Shown here: positions 24,061 to 31,198 of the stretch, piece after piece | Numbering within the stretch: position 1 is the stretch's first letter | How the letters are laid out: every line of letters starts with the position of its first letter | From: DATMQA01 sp035566895 | GTDB taxonomy: Bacteria > Verrucomicrobiota > Verrucomicrobiia > Limisphaerales > UBA8199 | Assembly: GCA_035566895.1 (NCBI GenBank) | Contig: DATMQA010000075.1 | Span: 1-32,175 of the forward strand | Reading direction: 5' to 3' | DNA: 32,175 nucleotides | The notes under the pieces: model-generated | The model's input: the letters and a program-made list of their open reading frames with translations, nothing else | Database searches by the model: none | What the model was told of the DNA's origin: nothing | Translations under genes and position numbers: made by a program

Positions 24061-24855
24061 GTGATTCAGTACCACCAACTTCTGCGGCTCGTTTTGGAGC
24101 AGGGCAAACTCAAATCCGACCGCACCGGCACCGGGACCTTGTCGGTGTTTGGGGCGCAGGCGCGTTTTCCGCTGGCCCGGGATTTCCCGCTGCTCACGAC
24201 AAAAAAGCTTCACCTCAAGTCGATTATTTACGAATTGCTGTGGTTCCTGCACGGTGACACCAATATCAAATTCCTCAACGAGCATGGCGTGACCATCTGG
24301 GACGAATGGGCCGGCCAGGACGGAAGTCTCGGCCGCATCTATGGCGCGCAGTGGTGCGACTGGCGCGCCCCGGATGGCCGGTCGATCAACCAAATTGATC
24401 AAGTCATCGAGCAAATTCAAAAAACGCCGGACAGCCGCCGGCTCGTTGTGTGCGCGTGGAACGCAGGTGAGTTGGACCAAATGGCCTTGCCGCCTTGCCA
24501 CGCGCTCTTTCAATTCTTCGTGCAAGAAGAGGAGCTGAGCTGTCAACTTTACCAGCGCAGCGCGGACTTATTCCTTGGTGTGCCGTTCAACGTCGCCTCC
24601 TATGCCCTGCTCACGATGATGGTCGCCCAGGTGTGCCATTTGAAACCGGGCACTTTCGTTCATACCTTTGGGGACCTGCACCTCTATAGCAATCACCTCG
24701 AGCAGGCCCGGCTCCAACTCACCCGCGCACCGCGCCCCCTGCCGCAAATGAAACTCAACCCCGCGGTCAAAAACATTCACAACTTCAAATACGAGGATTT
24801 CAGCCTGGTGGGTTACGACCCTTATCCCGCGATCAAAGCGCCCATCGCGGTCTGA
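24061..24855 (+). CDS. thyA: Thymidylate synthase
   Basis: A 264-residue ThyA that methylates dUMP to dTMP with methylene-tetrahydrofolate. I chose GTG 24061 because it gives exactly the E. coli length and aligns MIQYHQLL with the E. coli start; GTG 24031 is the alternative. Motifs are SDRTGTGTLSVFGAQARFPL (folate/phosphate site), LLWFLHGDTN, the active-site Cys C146 in ALPPCHALFQFF, the dUMP phosphate-binding CQLYQRSADLFLGVPFN, and HLYSNH. All catalytic residues look intact. No folA follows, although it is a frequent partner. It starts about 60 bp after the glycosyltransferase fusion stop. Confidence 0.97.
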   Translation: MIQYHQLLRLVLEQGKLKSDRTGTGTLSVFGAQARFPLARDFPLLTTKKLHLKSIIYELLWFLHGDTNIKFLNEHGVTIWDEWAGQDGSLGRIYGAQWCDWRAPDGRSINQIDQVIEQIQKTPDSRRLVVCAWNAGELDQMALPPCHALFQFFVQEEELSCQLYQRSADLFLGVPFNVASYALLTMMVAQVCHLKPGTFVHTFGDLHLYSNHLEQARLQLTRAPRPLPQMKLNPAVKNIHNFKYEDFSLVGYDPYPAIKAPIAV

Positions 24856-24860
24856 GAAAT

Positions 24861-24984
24861 TGAAGTGCTGGAGTATTGGGGTGCTGGGGTGTTTGACCCT
24901 CAAATTGCTGGCGCGGTTACAGCAGGACATGGCTCCATTACCTCACCGCGCATTACCCGTATCACCCACCACTTCACTGCTCCG
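24861..24984. repeat. TGAAGTGCTGGAGT-type inverted repeat, third copy
   Basis: The left arm TGAAGTGCTGGAGTATTGGG (24861) and the reverse complement of CCACCACTTCA near 24984 pair at their outer ends. The inner part is poorly conserved. It occupies most of the thyA-sigma factor gap. Confidence 0.45.
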
Positions 24985-25033
24985 CCGTTCCCGCTGTTCA
25001 AACGTTTGGGCTTGGAATAGAGTCTGATTCAGC

Positions 25034-25654
25034 ATGGGCGCGGAAACGGATTTGCTCGCCCGCTGCCGCCGGGGCGACGCGGCGGCCTGGGATGAGTTGT
25101 TCGACCGGCATTACGCCGCGGCGGGGCGCTTTATTTTCCAGCTAGGCCACGAGCTCACCCGGGAGGATGTCGAAGAAATCTGCCAGGAGTGTTTCCTCGC
25201 AGTCATCCGCAACCTCGATTCATTTCAAGGCAGCAGCCAGTTTCAGACCTGGCTGTTCCGCATCGCGGCCAATAAAGCGCGGGACTATCGCGAACGCCAG
25301 CAAGCCGCCAAACGGGGCGGCGGCCAGGTCCCACTCTCGCTACAGGCTGAGGACCCGGAAACCGGCCTGGCGCTGGACCCGCCCGGCCAGATTCCGACAC
25401 CTGACCTCGCTTTGCTCAATGCCGAGCAAATGGCCTTGGTGCGCCAGGCGCTGGACCAGCTCGAGCCGCCCTGCCGCGAAATCATCGAGCTGCGGTATTT
25501 CGGCGAGTTGAGCTACGAAGAAATTAGCCGCTCCCTTCAGCTCAACCCAAAGACGGTCAGCTCGCGCCTGAGCAAATGCCTGGACCGCCTCGAGGAAATC
25601 GCACGAAGAACTTTTGCCGGGGAGGAATCGGCTCTTTTCCCGTCTAACCCTTAG
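25034..25654 (+). CDS. ECF-type sigma-70 factor
   Basis: A 206-residue sigma factor. Region 2 covers about residues 22-90 (AWDELFDRHYAAAGRFIFQL, EDVEEICQECFLAVIRNLDS, FQTWLFRIAANKARDYRER). Region 4 covers about 135-195 (LDQLEPPCREIIELRYFGEL, then SYEEISRSLQLNPKTVSSRL as the helix-turn-helix). A Gly/Pro-rich linker joins them. There is no membrane extension, unlike the sigma factor at 1782-2963. The next gene starts five bases after its stop and encodes a one-helix membrane protein that is probably its partner. The target promoters cannot be read here. Confidence 0.94.
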   Translation: MGAETDLLARCRRGDAAAWDELFDRHYAAAGRFIFQLGHELTREDVEEICQECFLAVIRNLDSFQGSSQFQTWLFRIAANKARDYRERQQAAKRGGGQVPLSLQAEDPETGLALDPPGQIPTPDLALLNAEQMALVRQALDQLEPPCREIIELRYFGELSYEEISRSLQLNPKTVSSRLSKCLDRLEEIARRTFAGEESALFPSNP

Positions 25655-25659
25655 CTGCT

Positions 25660-27111
25660 ATGCCAATCGAACCGGAACGGCCAATTGAAAAACTGCTGCG
25701 CGCCTGGGCGAAAAAACGCCGCCAGCAGGCCTCGGAGCGGTCCGCGTTTGACTTGCACCCCGCCACCCGCCGCCTCCTGCAAGGCGAAGTGTCACGCCGT
25801 TTTGCAAGAAAGGAGGACAAACCAAGGTGGATTAATTGGTTCAACTCGCGCGTTCAGTCGCGCCTGGCCTGGGGCTTGGCCGTGTTAACTCTGCTGGGTG
25901 TGGCCGGTTTTGTGTTGGTTCCTCTGGTCACTCATCCCCAAAAAGATGTTTTGCTCGCAAAGAACGAACCTACTGCCCAGCCGGGTCAAGCACCCCAGGT
26001 GCAGGCGGCTGGGGCGGCCGACGACGCCGTGGCGTTAGCGGACAAACGAGCTGCCGTCCCCGGCTCTGACTTGAAGGCCGACCGTGCCGCCTCGGGTGCC
26101 CGCGAGCAGCCTGCGCTGGACCGCAGTTACGCCCAGATTCATCCCGAATCAGAGCGCTCCCGCGGACTTGCAGGAGCGTTACGGCAAAACGCCACAATGC
26201 CCCTTCAACCGGAGAGCAATGATCTGAAGCGAGGTGAAGAAACCAAAGTCCCGGCGCTTTCCGAAGGATTGGCTGTTGCGCCGACGCCCCCACCTCCCGG
26301 GCCACAATCCAGACTGGCAGTTGGCGGCGCGACCCCGCTTGCAAACTCGCCTGCCGCAGCGTCAGAACCTGCGACACTGAGAAGCATGAGCACCTTGCAA
26401 CAAGAGAAAAAAGAGATTGCTCCGAATGCTGCGGCTGAGTCTGCCTTCACTCGGAACCCTCAGGGAACGGGCCTGGCAGGCGGTCTGGCGGCGCGTTCTT
26501 TGTCCACCGACCATGCCGGGGTGAACCTTCTCGGGGAAACCTCCAACGAATCCAGGGCCTTCTCAGTGATTCAGCGGTTCGCTCAAACCGCCCAGGTGAC
26601 GAAGGCCAAAGACACCACCAAAGCTTTTCCCAACGGACCGATCCTGGTTTCTTTTCGACTGGAGCAAAAGGCCCAGGACGTGAGGATTGTCGATAGCGAC
26701 GGCTCGATTTATACGGGTTCGCTCCAGCCTCAGGGTGCTGTTTATCGGCTGCCTTCAACTGCTTCGCAACGGCCGGCGCTCGCCACAACGTTCAAAGTCC
26801 CGAAGGCAAGCACCGAGTCGGTTGTTCCAGCCGCGGCTCCCGCAGGCAAGCCGGTCGCACCGAGTTACTTCTCTTTCAGTGTGGCCGGCACTAACCGCAG
26901 TCTAAATCAAAGAGTGGTGTTCTCGGGCGAGCTCCTTTCCCTCACGAATCCCGCCTCGCTTACGGACGCCTTGACGGTGCGTGGTGACGCCGACCTGGTG
27001 ATGCCGGCTGCCGCGCAACTCGGCGCCGCGCTGCCCAACTACCGAATTTCAGGCACAGTCCTGGTGGGGAACGGCCAGCCAGTCGAAATCAACGCCCTGC
27101 CGGTGAAATGA
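25660..27111 (+). CDS. Single-pass membrane protein, probable anti-sigma partner of the upstream ECF factor
   Basis: A 483-residue protein. A basic cytoplasmic N-terminus of about 68 residues (EKLLRAWAKKRRQQASERSA) is followed by a transmembrane helix (about 70-92), a long Ala/Pro/Ser-rich low-complexity region (about 100-310) and a beta-rich C-terminal region with strands such as ILVSFRLEQKAQDVRIVDSD and SYFSFSVAGTNRSLNQRVVF. A membrane protein whose N-terminus faces the sigma factor and whose gene is 5 bp downstream fits an anti-sigma or sigma-tethering role. The usual zinc anti-sigma motif (HxxxCxxC) is absent, so the assignment rests on context and topology. Confidence 0.6.
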   Translation: MPIEPERPIEKLLRAWAKKRRQQASERSAFDLHPATRRLLQGEVSRRFARKEDKPRWINWFNSRVQSRLAWGLAVLTLLGVAGFVLVPLVTHPQKDVLLAKNEPTAQPGQAPQVQAAGAADDAVALADKRAAVPGSDLKADRAASGAREQPALDRSYAQIHPESERSRGLAGALRQNATMPLQPESNDLKRGEETKVPALSEGLAVAPTPPPPGPQSRLAVGGATPLANSPAAASEPATLRSMSTLQQEKKEIAPNAAAESAFTRNPQGTGLAGGLAARSLSTDHAGVNLLGETSNESRAFSVIQRFAQTAQVTKAKDTTKAFPNGPILVSFRLEQKAQDVRIVDSDGSIYTGSLQPQGAVYRLPSTASQRPALATTFKVPKASTESVVPAAAPAGKPVAPSYFSFSVAGTNRSLNQRVVFSGELLSLTNPASLTDALTVRGDADLVMPAAAQLGAALPNYRISGTVLVGNGQPVEINALPVK

Positions 27112-27130
27112 GCGGCCAAAAGGCAAAACC

Positions 27131-27276
27131 CCGAACAGATCACGAATTTACACCAAAGAACACGAACGAAAGAATCGCCACCGCGATGCGCCTGCCGGGC
27201 GTGTCACGTCCCCGGAGGGGGTGCTCAATATTCGAATTTATTGGTGTCTATCCGTGGTTGCAACCGGCTTCGGATT
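27131..27276. repeat. CACGAATTTACACC-type degenerate inverted repeat
   Basis: ATCACGAATTTACACCAAAG (from 27137) and, about 90 bp later, ATTCGAATTTATTGGTGTCT form an imperfect inverted repeat. GGTGTCTATCCGTGGTT follows. I recognise this as a common intergenic word of Verrucomicrobia. The right part overlaps the end of the response-regulator gene on the other strand. Confidence 0.55.
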
Positions 27277-27739
27277 TCGACCTTCGGATTGCGGCATTTC
27301 CTGCCGGCTCCGGGCCTTCGTTGAACGTCAGCCAATAAAGGTGAAGAGCCTTGACCATCTCCACCAACTCATTGAAATCCACCGGCTTCACCAGGTAGGA
27401 GTTGGCGCCGCCGTCGTAGGCGCGATTAACATCCACCTCATGGTTTGAGGAACTTAGAACCACCACCGGCAAGCGCCGGCATTTCTCCTCCTGTCGCATC
27501 CAACTCAGCACCTCGAAACCATCGACTCGCGGCATTTTGAGGTCCAGCAGCACCAACTTCGGGAAGGGGTGCTGCTGGCGGTCGCCAAATCGCTCCCGGC
27601 CATCCAGATACGCAATGGCTTCGTCCCCGTCAGCGACGACCTGCAAATTGAGGTTGAGCCCGGCCTTGAGGCAGGCATGGTGAAACAACAGCACGTCGTT
27701 GGAATCATCCTCCGCGTGCAACACCGTAACGAGGTTCAT
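27248..27739 (-). CDS. Single-domain response regulator (Rcp1-like)
   Basis: A 163-residue REC-only protein. The acidic pocket is E10, D11, D12 in LHAEDDSNDVLLF; the phosphoacceptor is D66 in LVLLDLKMPRVDGFEVLSWM; the switch Ser lies in VVVLSSS (95-97) and the conserved lysine K118 in SYLVKPVDF. The LHAEDD start and YLDGR insertion resemble Rcp1/phytochrome-partner response regulators. There is no output domain, so it would act through protein-protein contacts. The last 15 or so residues (RRSKSEAGCNHG) are encoded by dispersed-repeat DNA and are probably not functional. No histidine kinase is in the window. Confidence 0.93.
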   Translation of the reverse strand: MNLVTVLHAEDDSNDVLLFHHACLKAGLNLNLQVVADGDEAIAYLDGRERFGDRQQHPFPKLVLLDLKMPRVDGFEVLSWMRQEEKCRRLPVVVLSSSNHEVDVNRAYDGGANSYLVKPVDFNELVEMVKALHLYWLTFNEGPEPAGNAAIRRSKSEAGCNHG

Positions 27740-27984
27740 GGTTCAGTCAGGGAAAAACACGAACTATGCGGTTTAGACGGAAGGTTCCACGCCACCGTTC
27801 AAAAGCTTTCATGGTTTAAGGCCACCGGTGACAAGATTCTTTCAGTCCAAAAATGCGCTGGCGTTGTGAAGCAGCGGAGTCATGGAACGCTGAATGTTCC
27901 ACCCTCCACTACTTCGCTCAGTGAAAGCAAGCAGCGGAGCCTGGAGCGCCCTCACACCTTTGCTTCCCGTCGACCGGCACTCCG
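27740..27984. other. Non-coding gap with duplicated GCAGCGGAG words
   Basis: It lies between the response regulator and the RluA-type gene. Two related segments, GAAGCAGCGGAGTCATGGAA (27868-27887) and AAGCAGCGGAGCCTGGAGCG (27929-27948), are diverged copies of one dispersed word. No convincing reading frame was found. Confidence 0.5.
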
Positions 27985-28929
27985 TCACTTGCCCCGCAAC
28001 GCTGCAACCGCATCCACGAAATCCGCGGGGCGCGGCGCCTCGAAACTGAGCCAGCGGCTGGTCCGGGGGTGAATGAAGGCCAGGTGGAATGCGTGCAACA
28101 TCTGCCGCGGCGCCTGGTAGCCGGCCAATTCTGACAGCCGCTGATTCTGCCGGTGCCCGTAGGTCTCGTCGCCCACCAGCGGGTAACCCAGGAATTTGAA
28201 ATGAACACGGATTTGATGAGTCCGCCCGGTATGAAGGCGGGCTTCCGCCAGCGTCGCCCCCTCCAACCGCTCCAGTACCCGATAGCTCGTGTGCGCTTCT
28301 CGCCCAAACTCCTCATCGACCGCCATGCACTTGCGGTGAGAAGAATGGCGCGCAATCGCTGCACGGATTTCCCCACGGTCTCGCGCCATTTCACCGCAGA
28401 CAATCGCATGGTAGATTTTTTCCACCTTCCGGCCGGCAAACTGGGCCGATAACGCCAGGTGCGTCGCATCGTTCTTGGCCACCACCATGCAGCCACTGGT
28501 GTCTTTGTCCAACCGGTGCACTATCCCCGGGCGGGCCACTCCGCCGATGCCGCTCAATTCTCCCTGACAATGGTGCAGCAGCGCGTTGACCAAGGTACGT
28601 GCTTCGTGGCCGGAGGCCGGATGTACCACCAACCCGGGCGGTTTGTTCAACACCAGCAAGCCTGCATCCTCGTACAGAATCTCCAGTGGGATCGGTTCAG
28701 GCCGCACCTCGGGTTCCCTGGCCTCCGGCCAACACACCTCGACCTTTTCCCCGGCCCGGGGCGTGTGCGTCGGCTTAACCGTTCGGCCATTGACGCGAAT
28801 ATGGCCTTCGTCGATCAACCGTTGGAGTGCGCCCCTGGAGACGGTCGGGAACTTGCCCCGCAACCAGGTGTCCAGCCGCTCCGCGGGCAGCGAACGCTCG
28901 ATCGTGATAACCTCGGTCCTGTCAGACAT
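27985..28929 (-). CDS. RluA/RluD-family 23S rRNA pseudouridine synthase
   Basis: A 314-residue protein with an N-terminal S4 RNA-binding domain (about 15-75: RLDTWLRGKFPTVSRGALQR) and an RluA catalytic domain. The catalytic Asp is D141 in GIVHRLDKDTSGCMVVAKND. Other family blocks are LYEDAGLLVLNKPPGLVVHP, EKIYHAIVCG and ARLHTGRTHQIRVHFKFLGY. The architecture with S4 fits RluD/RluC-type enzymes that modify 23S rRNA; which uridines cannot be decided. It lies 56 bp downstream of lspA, an association seen in many bacteria. Confidence 0.94.
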   Translation of the reverse strand: MSDRTEVITIERSLPAERLDTWLRGKFPTVSRGALQRLIDEGHIRVNGRTVKPTHTPRAGEKVEVCWPEAREPEVRPEPIPLEILYEDAGLLVLNKPPGLVVHPASGHEARTLVNALLHHCQGELSGIGGVARPGIVHRLDKDTSGCMVVAKNDATHLALSAQFAGRKVEKIYHAIVCGEMARDRGEIRAAIARHSSHRKCMAVDEEFGREAHTSYRVLERLEGATLAEARLHTGRTHQIRVHFKFLGYPLVGDETYGHRQNQRLSELAGYQAPRQMLHAFHLAFIHPRTSRWLSFEAPRPADFVDAVAALRGK

Positions 28930-28985
28930 TGCACTCAGTAGCTCATGCTGTCACGCGACGCCCCGGTCTGGAATCCACCCCCGAG

Positions 28986-29516
28986 TCATTTTCCTGCCGC
29001 TGATTCCGCCGGCTTGGGCTGCCGCTCACTTTTCCAGGTGATCAGAAAAACCAGGCCCACCCCCGTGCAGATCGCGCTATCGGCGACGTTAAATGCGGGG
29101 AAACCCCACTCATTGCCGTCGCGTTGCTGCAGGTAAAAGTAAAGGAAGTCAATCACCTGGTGCCGCCACAGCCGATCAACAAGATTGCCTACGATTCCGC
29201 CGAAGATCAGTCCGAAAGCGATTTGGCCCAGTACGGTGCGTGAATCAAAATGATGCCGGCTCAGCACCAATACCACCAGCGCCGCCAGCGCGACCATCGC
29301 CAGCAGATGATTGTTGCCCCGAAACAGGCTCCAGGCGGCGCCCGTGTTGCCCCAGTGAACGAACTTGAAGAATCCGTCGATGACCACCTTTTCCTGGCCG
29401 TTCCCCAGTAGCCGCAGGACGATGCCCTTGGTCAATTGGTCCAGCCCAATCACCACCAGGGCGATCAACCCAATGCGCCGGTTAGGAGTTCGCACTATCG
29501 CATCAAACAATCTCAT
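28986..29516 (-). CDS. lspA: Lipoprotein signal peptidase (signal peptidase II)
   Basis: A 176-residue inner-membrane aspartyl protease that removes the signal from prolipoproteins. ATG 29516 is chosen because MRLFDAIVRT gives the normal length; an earlier Met adds 15 atypical residues. The motifs are ALVVIGLDQLTKGIV, FKFVHWGNTGAAWSLFRGNN, GGIVGNLVDRLWRHQVIDFL and FPAFNVADSAICTGVG. The catalytic pair is D123 (VIDF) and D146 (NVADSA), with a slightly longer loop between them than in E. coli. Four transmembrane helices are expected. It would process the lipoproteins predicted at 8361 and 18447. Confidence 0.95.
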   Translation of the reverse strand: MRLFDAIVRTPNRRIGLIALVVIGLDQLTKGIVLRLLGNGQEKVVIDGFFKFVHWGNTGAAWSLFRGNNHLLAMVALAALVVLVLSRHHFDSRTVLGQIAFGLIFGGIVGNLVDRLWRHQVIDFLYFYLQQRDGNEWGFPAFNVADSAICTGVGLVFLITWKSERQPKPAESAAGK

Positions 29517-29562
29517 CACTGCAATGACCGGGCATTTAATCCGGTCTTGCGCAAAAAACAAC

Positions 29563-30336
29563 TTATTTAGGCTCAGGTTGGCTCAAAAAATGCCTTTTGT
29601 CCAAGCTGGCCACTTCAGTCTGAGCGAGGTGACGGAATTGGCCCTTGGCCAGAGGTCCGAGCCTTAAGGCTCCGATGCTGACGCGCACCAACCGGAGCAC
29701 CTCAACCCCGAGCCCGGCTAACAGGCGGCGGAGGTGCCGGTTCTTACCCTCATCGAGCACCACCTCAAGCCAGCAATTGCGCCCGCCGCGCCGTAGCTCG
29801 CGCGCTCGCTTGACCGCCAGGAAACCGCCATCCACCTCAAGGCCAATTTCCATTCGCCGCAGCAGGTGCTCATCCGCCAGGCAATTCACTTGGACGTGAT
29901 AGACTTTATCCAATTGGCTCGAAGGGGCGGTAATGCGGGCCGCCCATGCGCTATCATTGGTGAACAACAGCAGCCCTTCGCTGGCCTGGTCGAGCCGGCC
30001 TACCGGTCCCAGGAAGGGCAGCCCGGCGTCTTTGAGGCATTCAAAAACCGTGCCTCGGCCCTGTTCATCCTTGGAGGTGGTCACCAGCCCGCGCGGTTTG
30101 TTAAGCATCAAGTAAATCTTCCTGGCGGCCTGAACCTTTTGTTCATCCACTTCGATGTGGTCCCGGTCGAGGTGCACCGGCCATTCCGGGTCGCGCCGCA
30201 GGTCGCCGTTGACGCGCACCCTGCCGGCCGTGATCAAATCCCTTGCGCGGCTGCGCGAGCAGAGCCCAAGTTTGGACAAGGCCCGGGCCAGGCCGGTGCG
30301 GTGGTCAAGGCGGGTTTGTCGGCGAGGCCAGCGCAT
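29563..30336 (-). CDS. RsuA/RluB-family pseudouridine synthase
   Basis: A 257-residue protein. The S4 domain (about 15-62: LARALSKLGLCSRSRARDLI) is followed by the catalytic domain with GPVGRLDQASEGLLLFTNDS, catalytic D116, then KVYHVQVN and DEGKNRHLRRLLAGLGVEVL. The motif GRLDxxSEGLLL identifies the RsuA/RluB/E/F branch. RluB (23S) is more likely than RsuA because of length, but this is not certain. It starts 7 bp after the stop of the NuoB-like fusion gene, so it may be co-transcribed with it even though the functions are unrelated. Confidence 0.92.
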   Translation of the reverse strand: MRWPRRQTRLDHRTGLARALSKLGLCSRSRARDLITAGRVRVNGDLRRDPEWPVHLDRDHIEVDEQKVQAARKIYLMLNKPRGLVTTSKDEQGRGTVFECLKDAGLPFLGPVGRLDQASEGLLLFTNDSAWAARITAPSSQLDKVYHVQVNCLADEHLLRRMEIGLEVDGGFLAVKRARELRRGGRNCWLEVVLDEGKNRHLRRLLAGLGVEVLRLVRVSIGALRLGPLAKGQFRHLAQTEVASLDKRHFLSQPEPK

Positions 30337-30343
30337 GACGCGG

Positions 30344-31192
30344 CTACAAGCGGCCGAGCGCGGTCAGAATACCGTGCAGCAGCGCGTGCGGATTGGGGGG
30401 GCAGCCGGGGATATAGACATCGACCGGGATCACCTTATCCACACCGCCCAGACTTGCGTAGCTCTGGCCGAAAATGCCGCCGCTGCATCCACACGCTCCG
30501 ACCGCGACGACCAGCCGCGGTGCCGGCGTGGCCTCATAGGTCTTCCGAAGCGCCAGCTCCATGTTGCGAGAAACCGGCCCGGTGACCAGTAGCATGTCGG
30601 CATGCCGCGGCGAGGCGACAAAGTGGATGCCGAACCGCTCGATGTCGTACACGGGGCTATTGAGACCGGCGATTTCAATCTCGCAGCCGTTGCAGGAGCC
30701 GGCATCGACCTCGCGGATATGCAGCGAGCGGCCGAGGACCTTGTGAATGCACCGTTCCAGTTCCGAACCCAGGGCGTCGAGCGGCGGTGCGGAGCTCGAG
30801 TTTGCCTGAGCACCGTGTTTCGACACGTTGGCCACCAGTTTGGTGTGGCTGCCGTCGGGGTTCAGGGCGTATTCGGCCGTGGCGATCAGGTCTTGTCGGC
30901 GGCGGGTGGCGAGTTCACACGCATTGGTCATCCGGATGGATGCGTCCGCTTCGGCGCACAATCCACAGAAGGTGCATTTGCCCAAATCCAACGAAACGGT
31001 GCGGATGGCGTCCCCGTCGGTGGCGGAGAGCGCGCCGGTGGGGCACGCGGCGATGGCGAGCCGGGCATCCTTCCAATCGGTGGAATCAATTTCGGGCCGG
31101 CCTCGCGCGCCGCTTGATACGGCCGCCGGGCTTTGCGGGTAATCGGTGGTTACGATGCCAGTGGCAAGGCTTTTGCGAAGAATCTCGAACAT
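30344..31192 (-). CDS. Ferredoxin-domain / NuoB-like (HyfI/HycG-type) fusion subunit
   Basis: A 282-residue protein. Residues about 45-95 make a ferredoxin-like domain in which only one cluster is supported: C50 in AACPTGAL and C73, C76, C79 in KCTFCGLCAE. The ligands for a second [4Fe-4S] cluster are missing. Residues about 145-282 are NuoB/HyfI-like, with the N2-type cluster ligands all present: C167 and C170 (SCNGCEIE), C234 or C236 (VGACGCSGG) and C264 (IPGCPPNP). It also has LLVTGPVSRNMELALRKTYE. It starts 7 bp after the large-subunit stop, so they form one operon. It is likely part of a hydrogenase-4-related membrane complex on the cytoplasmic face. Confidence 0.85.
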   Translation of the reverse strand: MFEILRKSLATGIVTTDYPQSPAAVSSGARGRPEIDSTDWKDARLAIAACPTGALSATDGDAIRTVSLDLGKCTFCGLCAEADASIRMTNACELATRRRQDLIATAEYALNPDGSHTKLVANVSKHGAQANSSSAPPLDALGSELERCIHKVLGRSLHIREVDAGSCNGCEIEIAGLNSPVYDIERFGIHFVASPRHADMLLVTGPVSRNMELALRKTYEATPAPRLVVAVGACGCSGGIFGQSYASLGGVDKVIPVDVYIPGCPPNPHALLHGILTALGRL

Positions 31193-31198
31193 AATCTG

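Noticed and set aside
27108..27338. A 76-codon plus-strand gene overlapping the end of the membrane protein gene
   Set aside because: It runs through a dispersed intergenic repeat and into the antisense of the response regulator, with no recognisable domain.
27569..28072. A 167-codon plus-strand gene
   Set aside because: It is antisense to two confident genes (response regulator and RluA-type synthase), and its only free part is repeat-like gap sequence.
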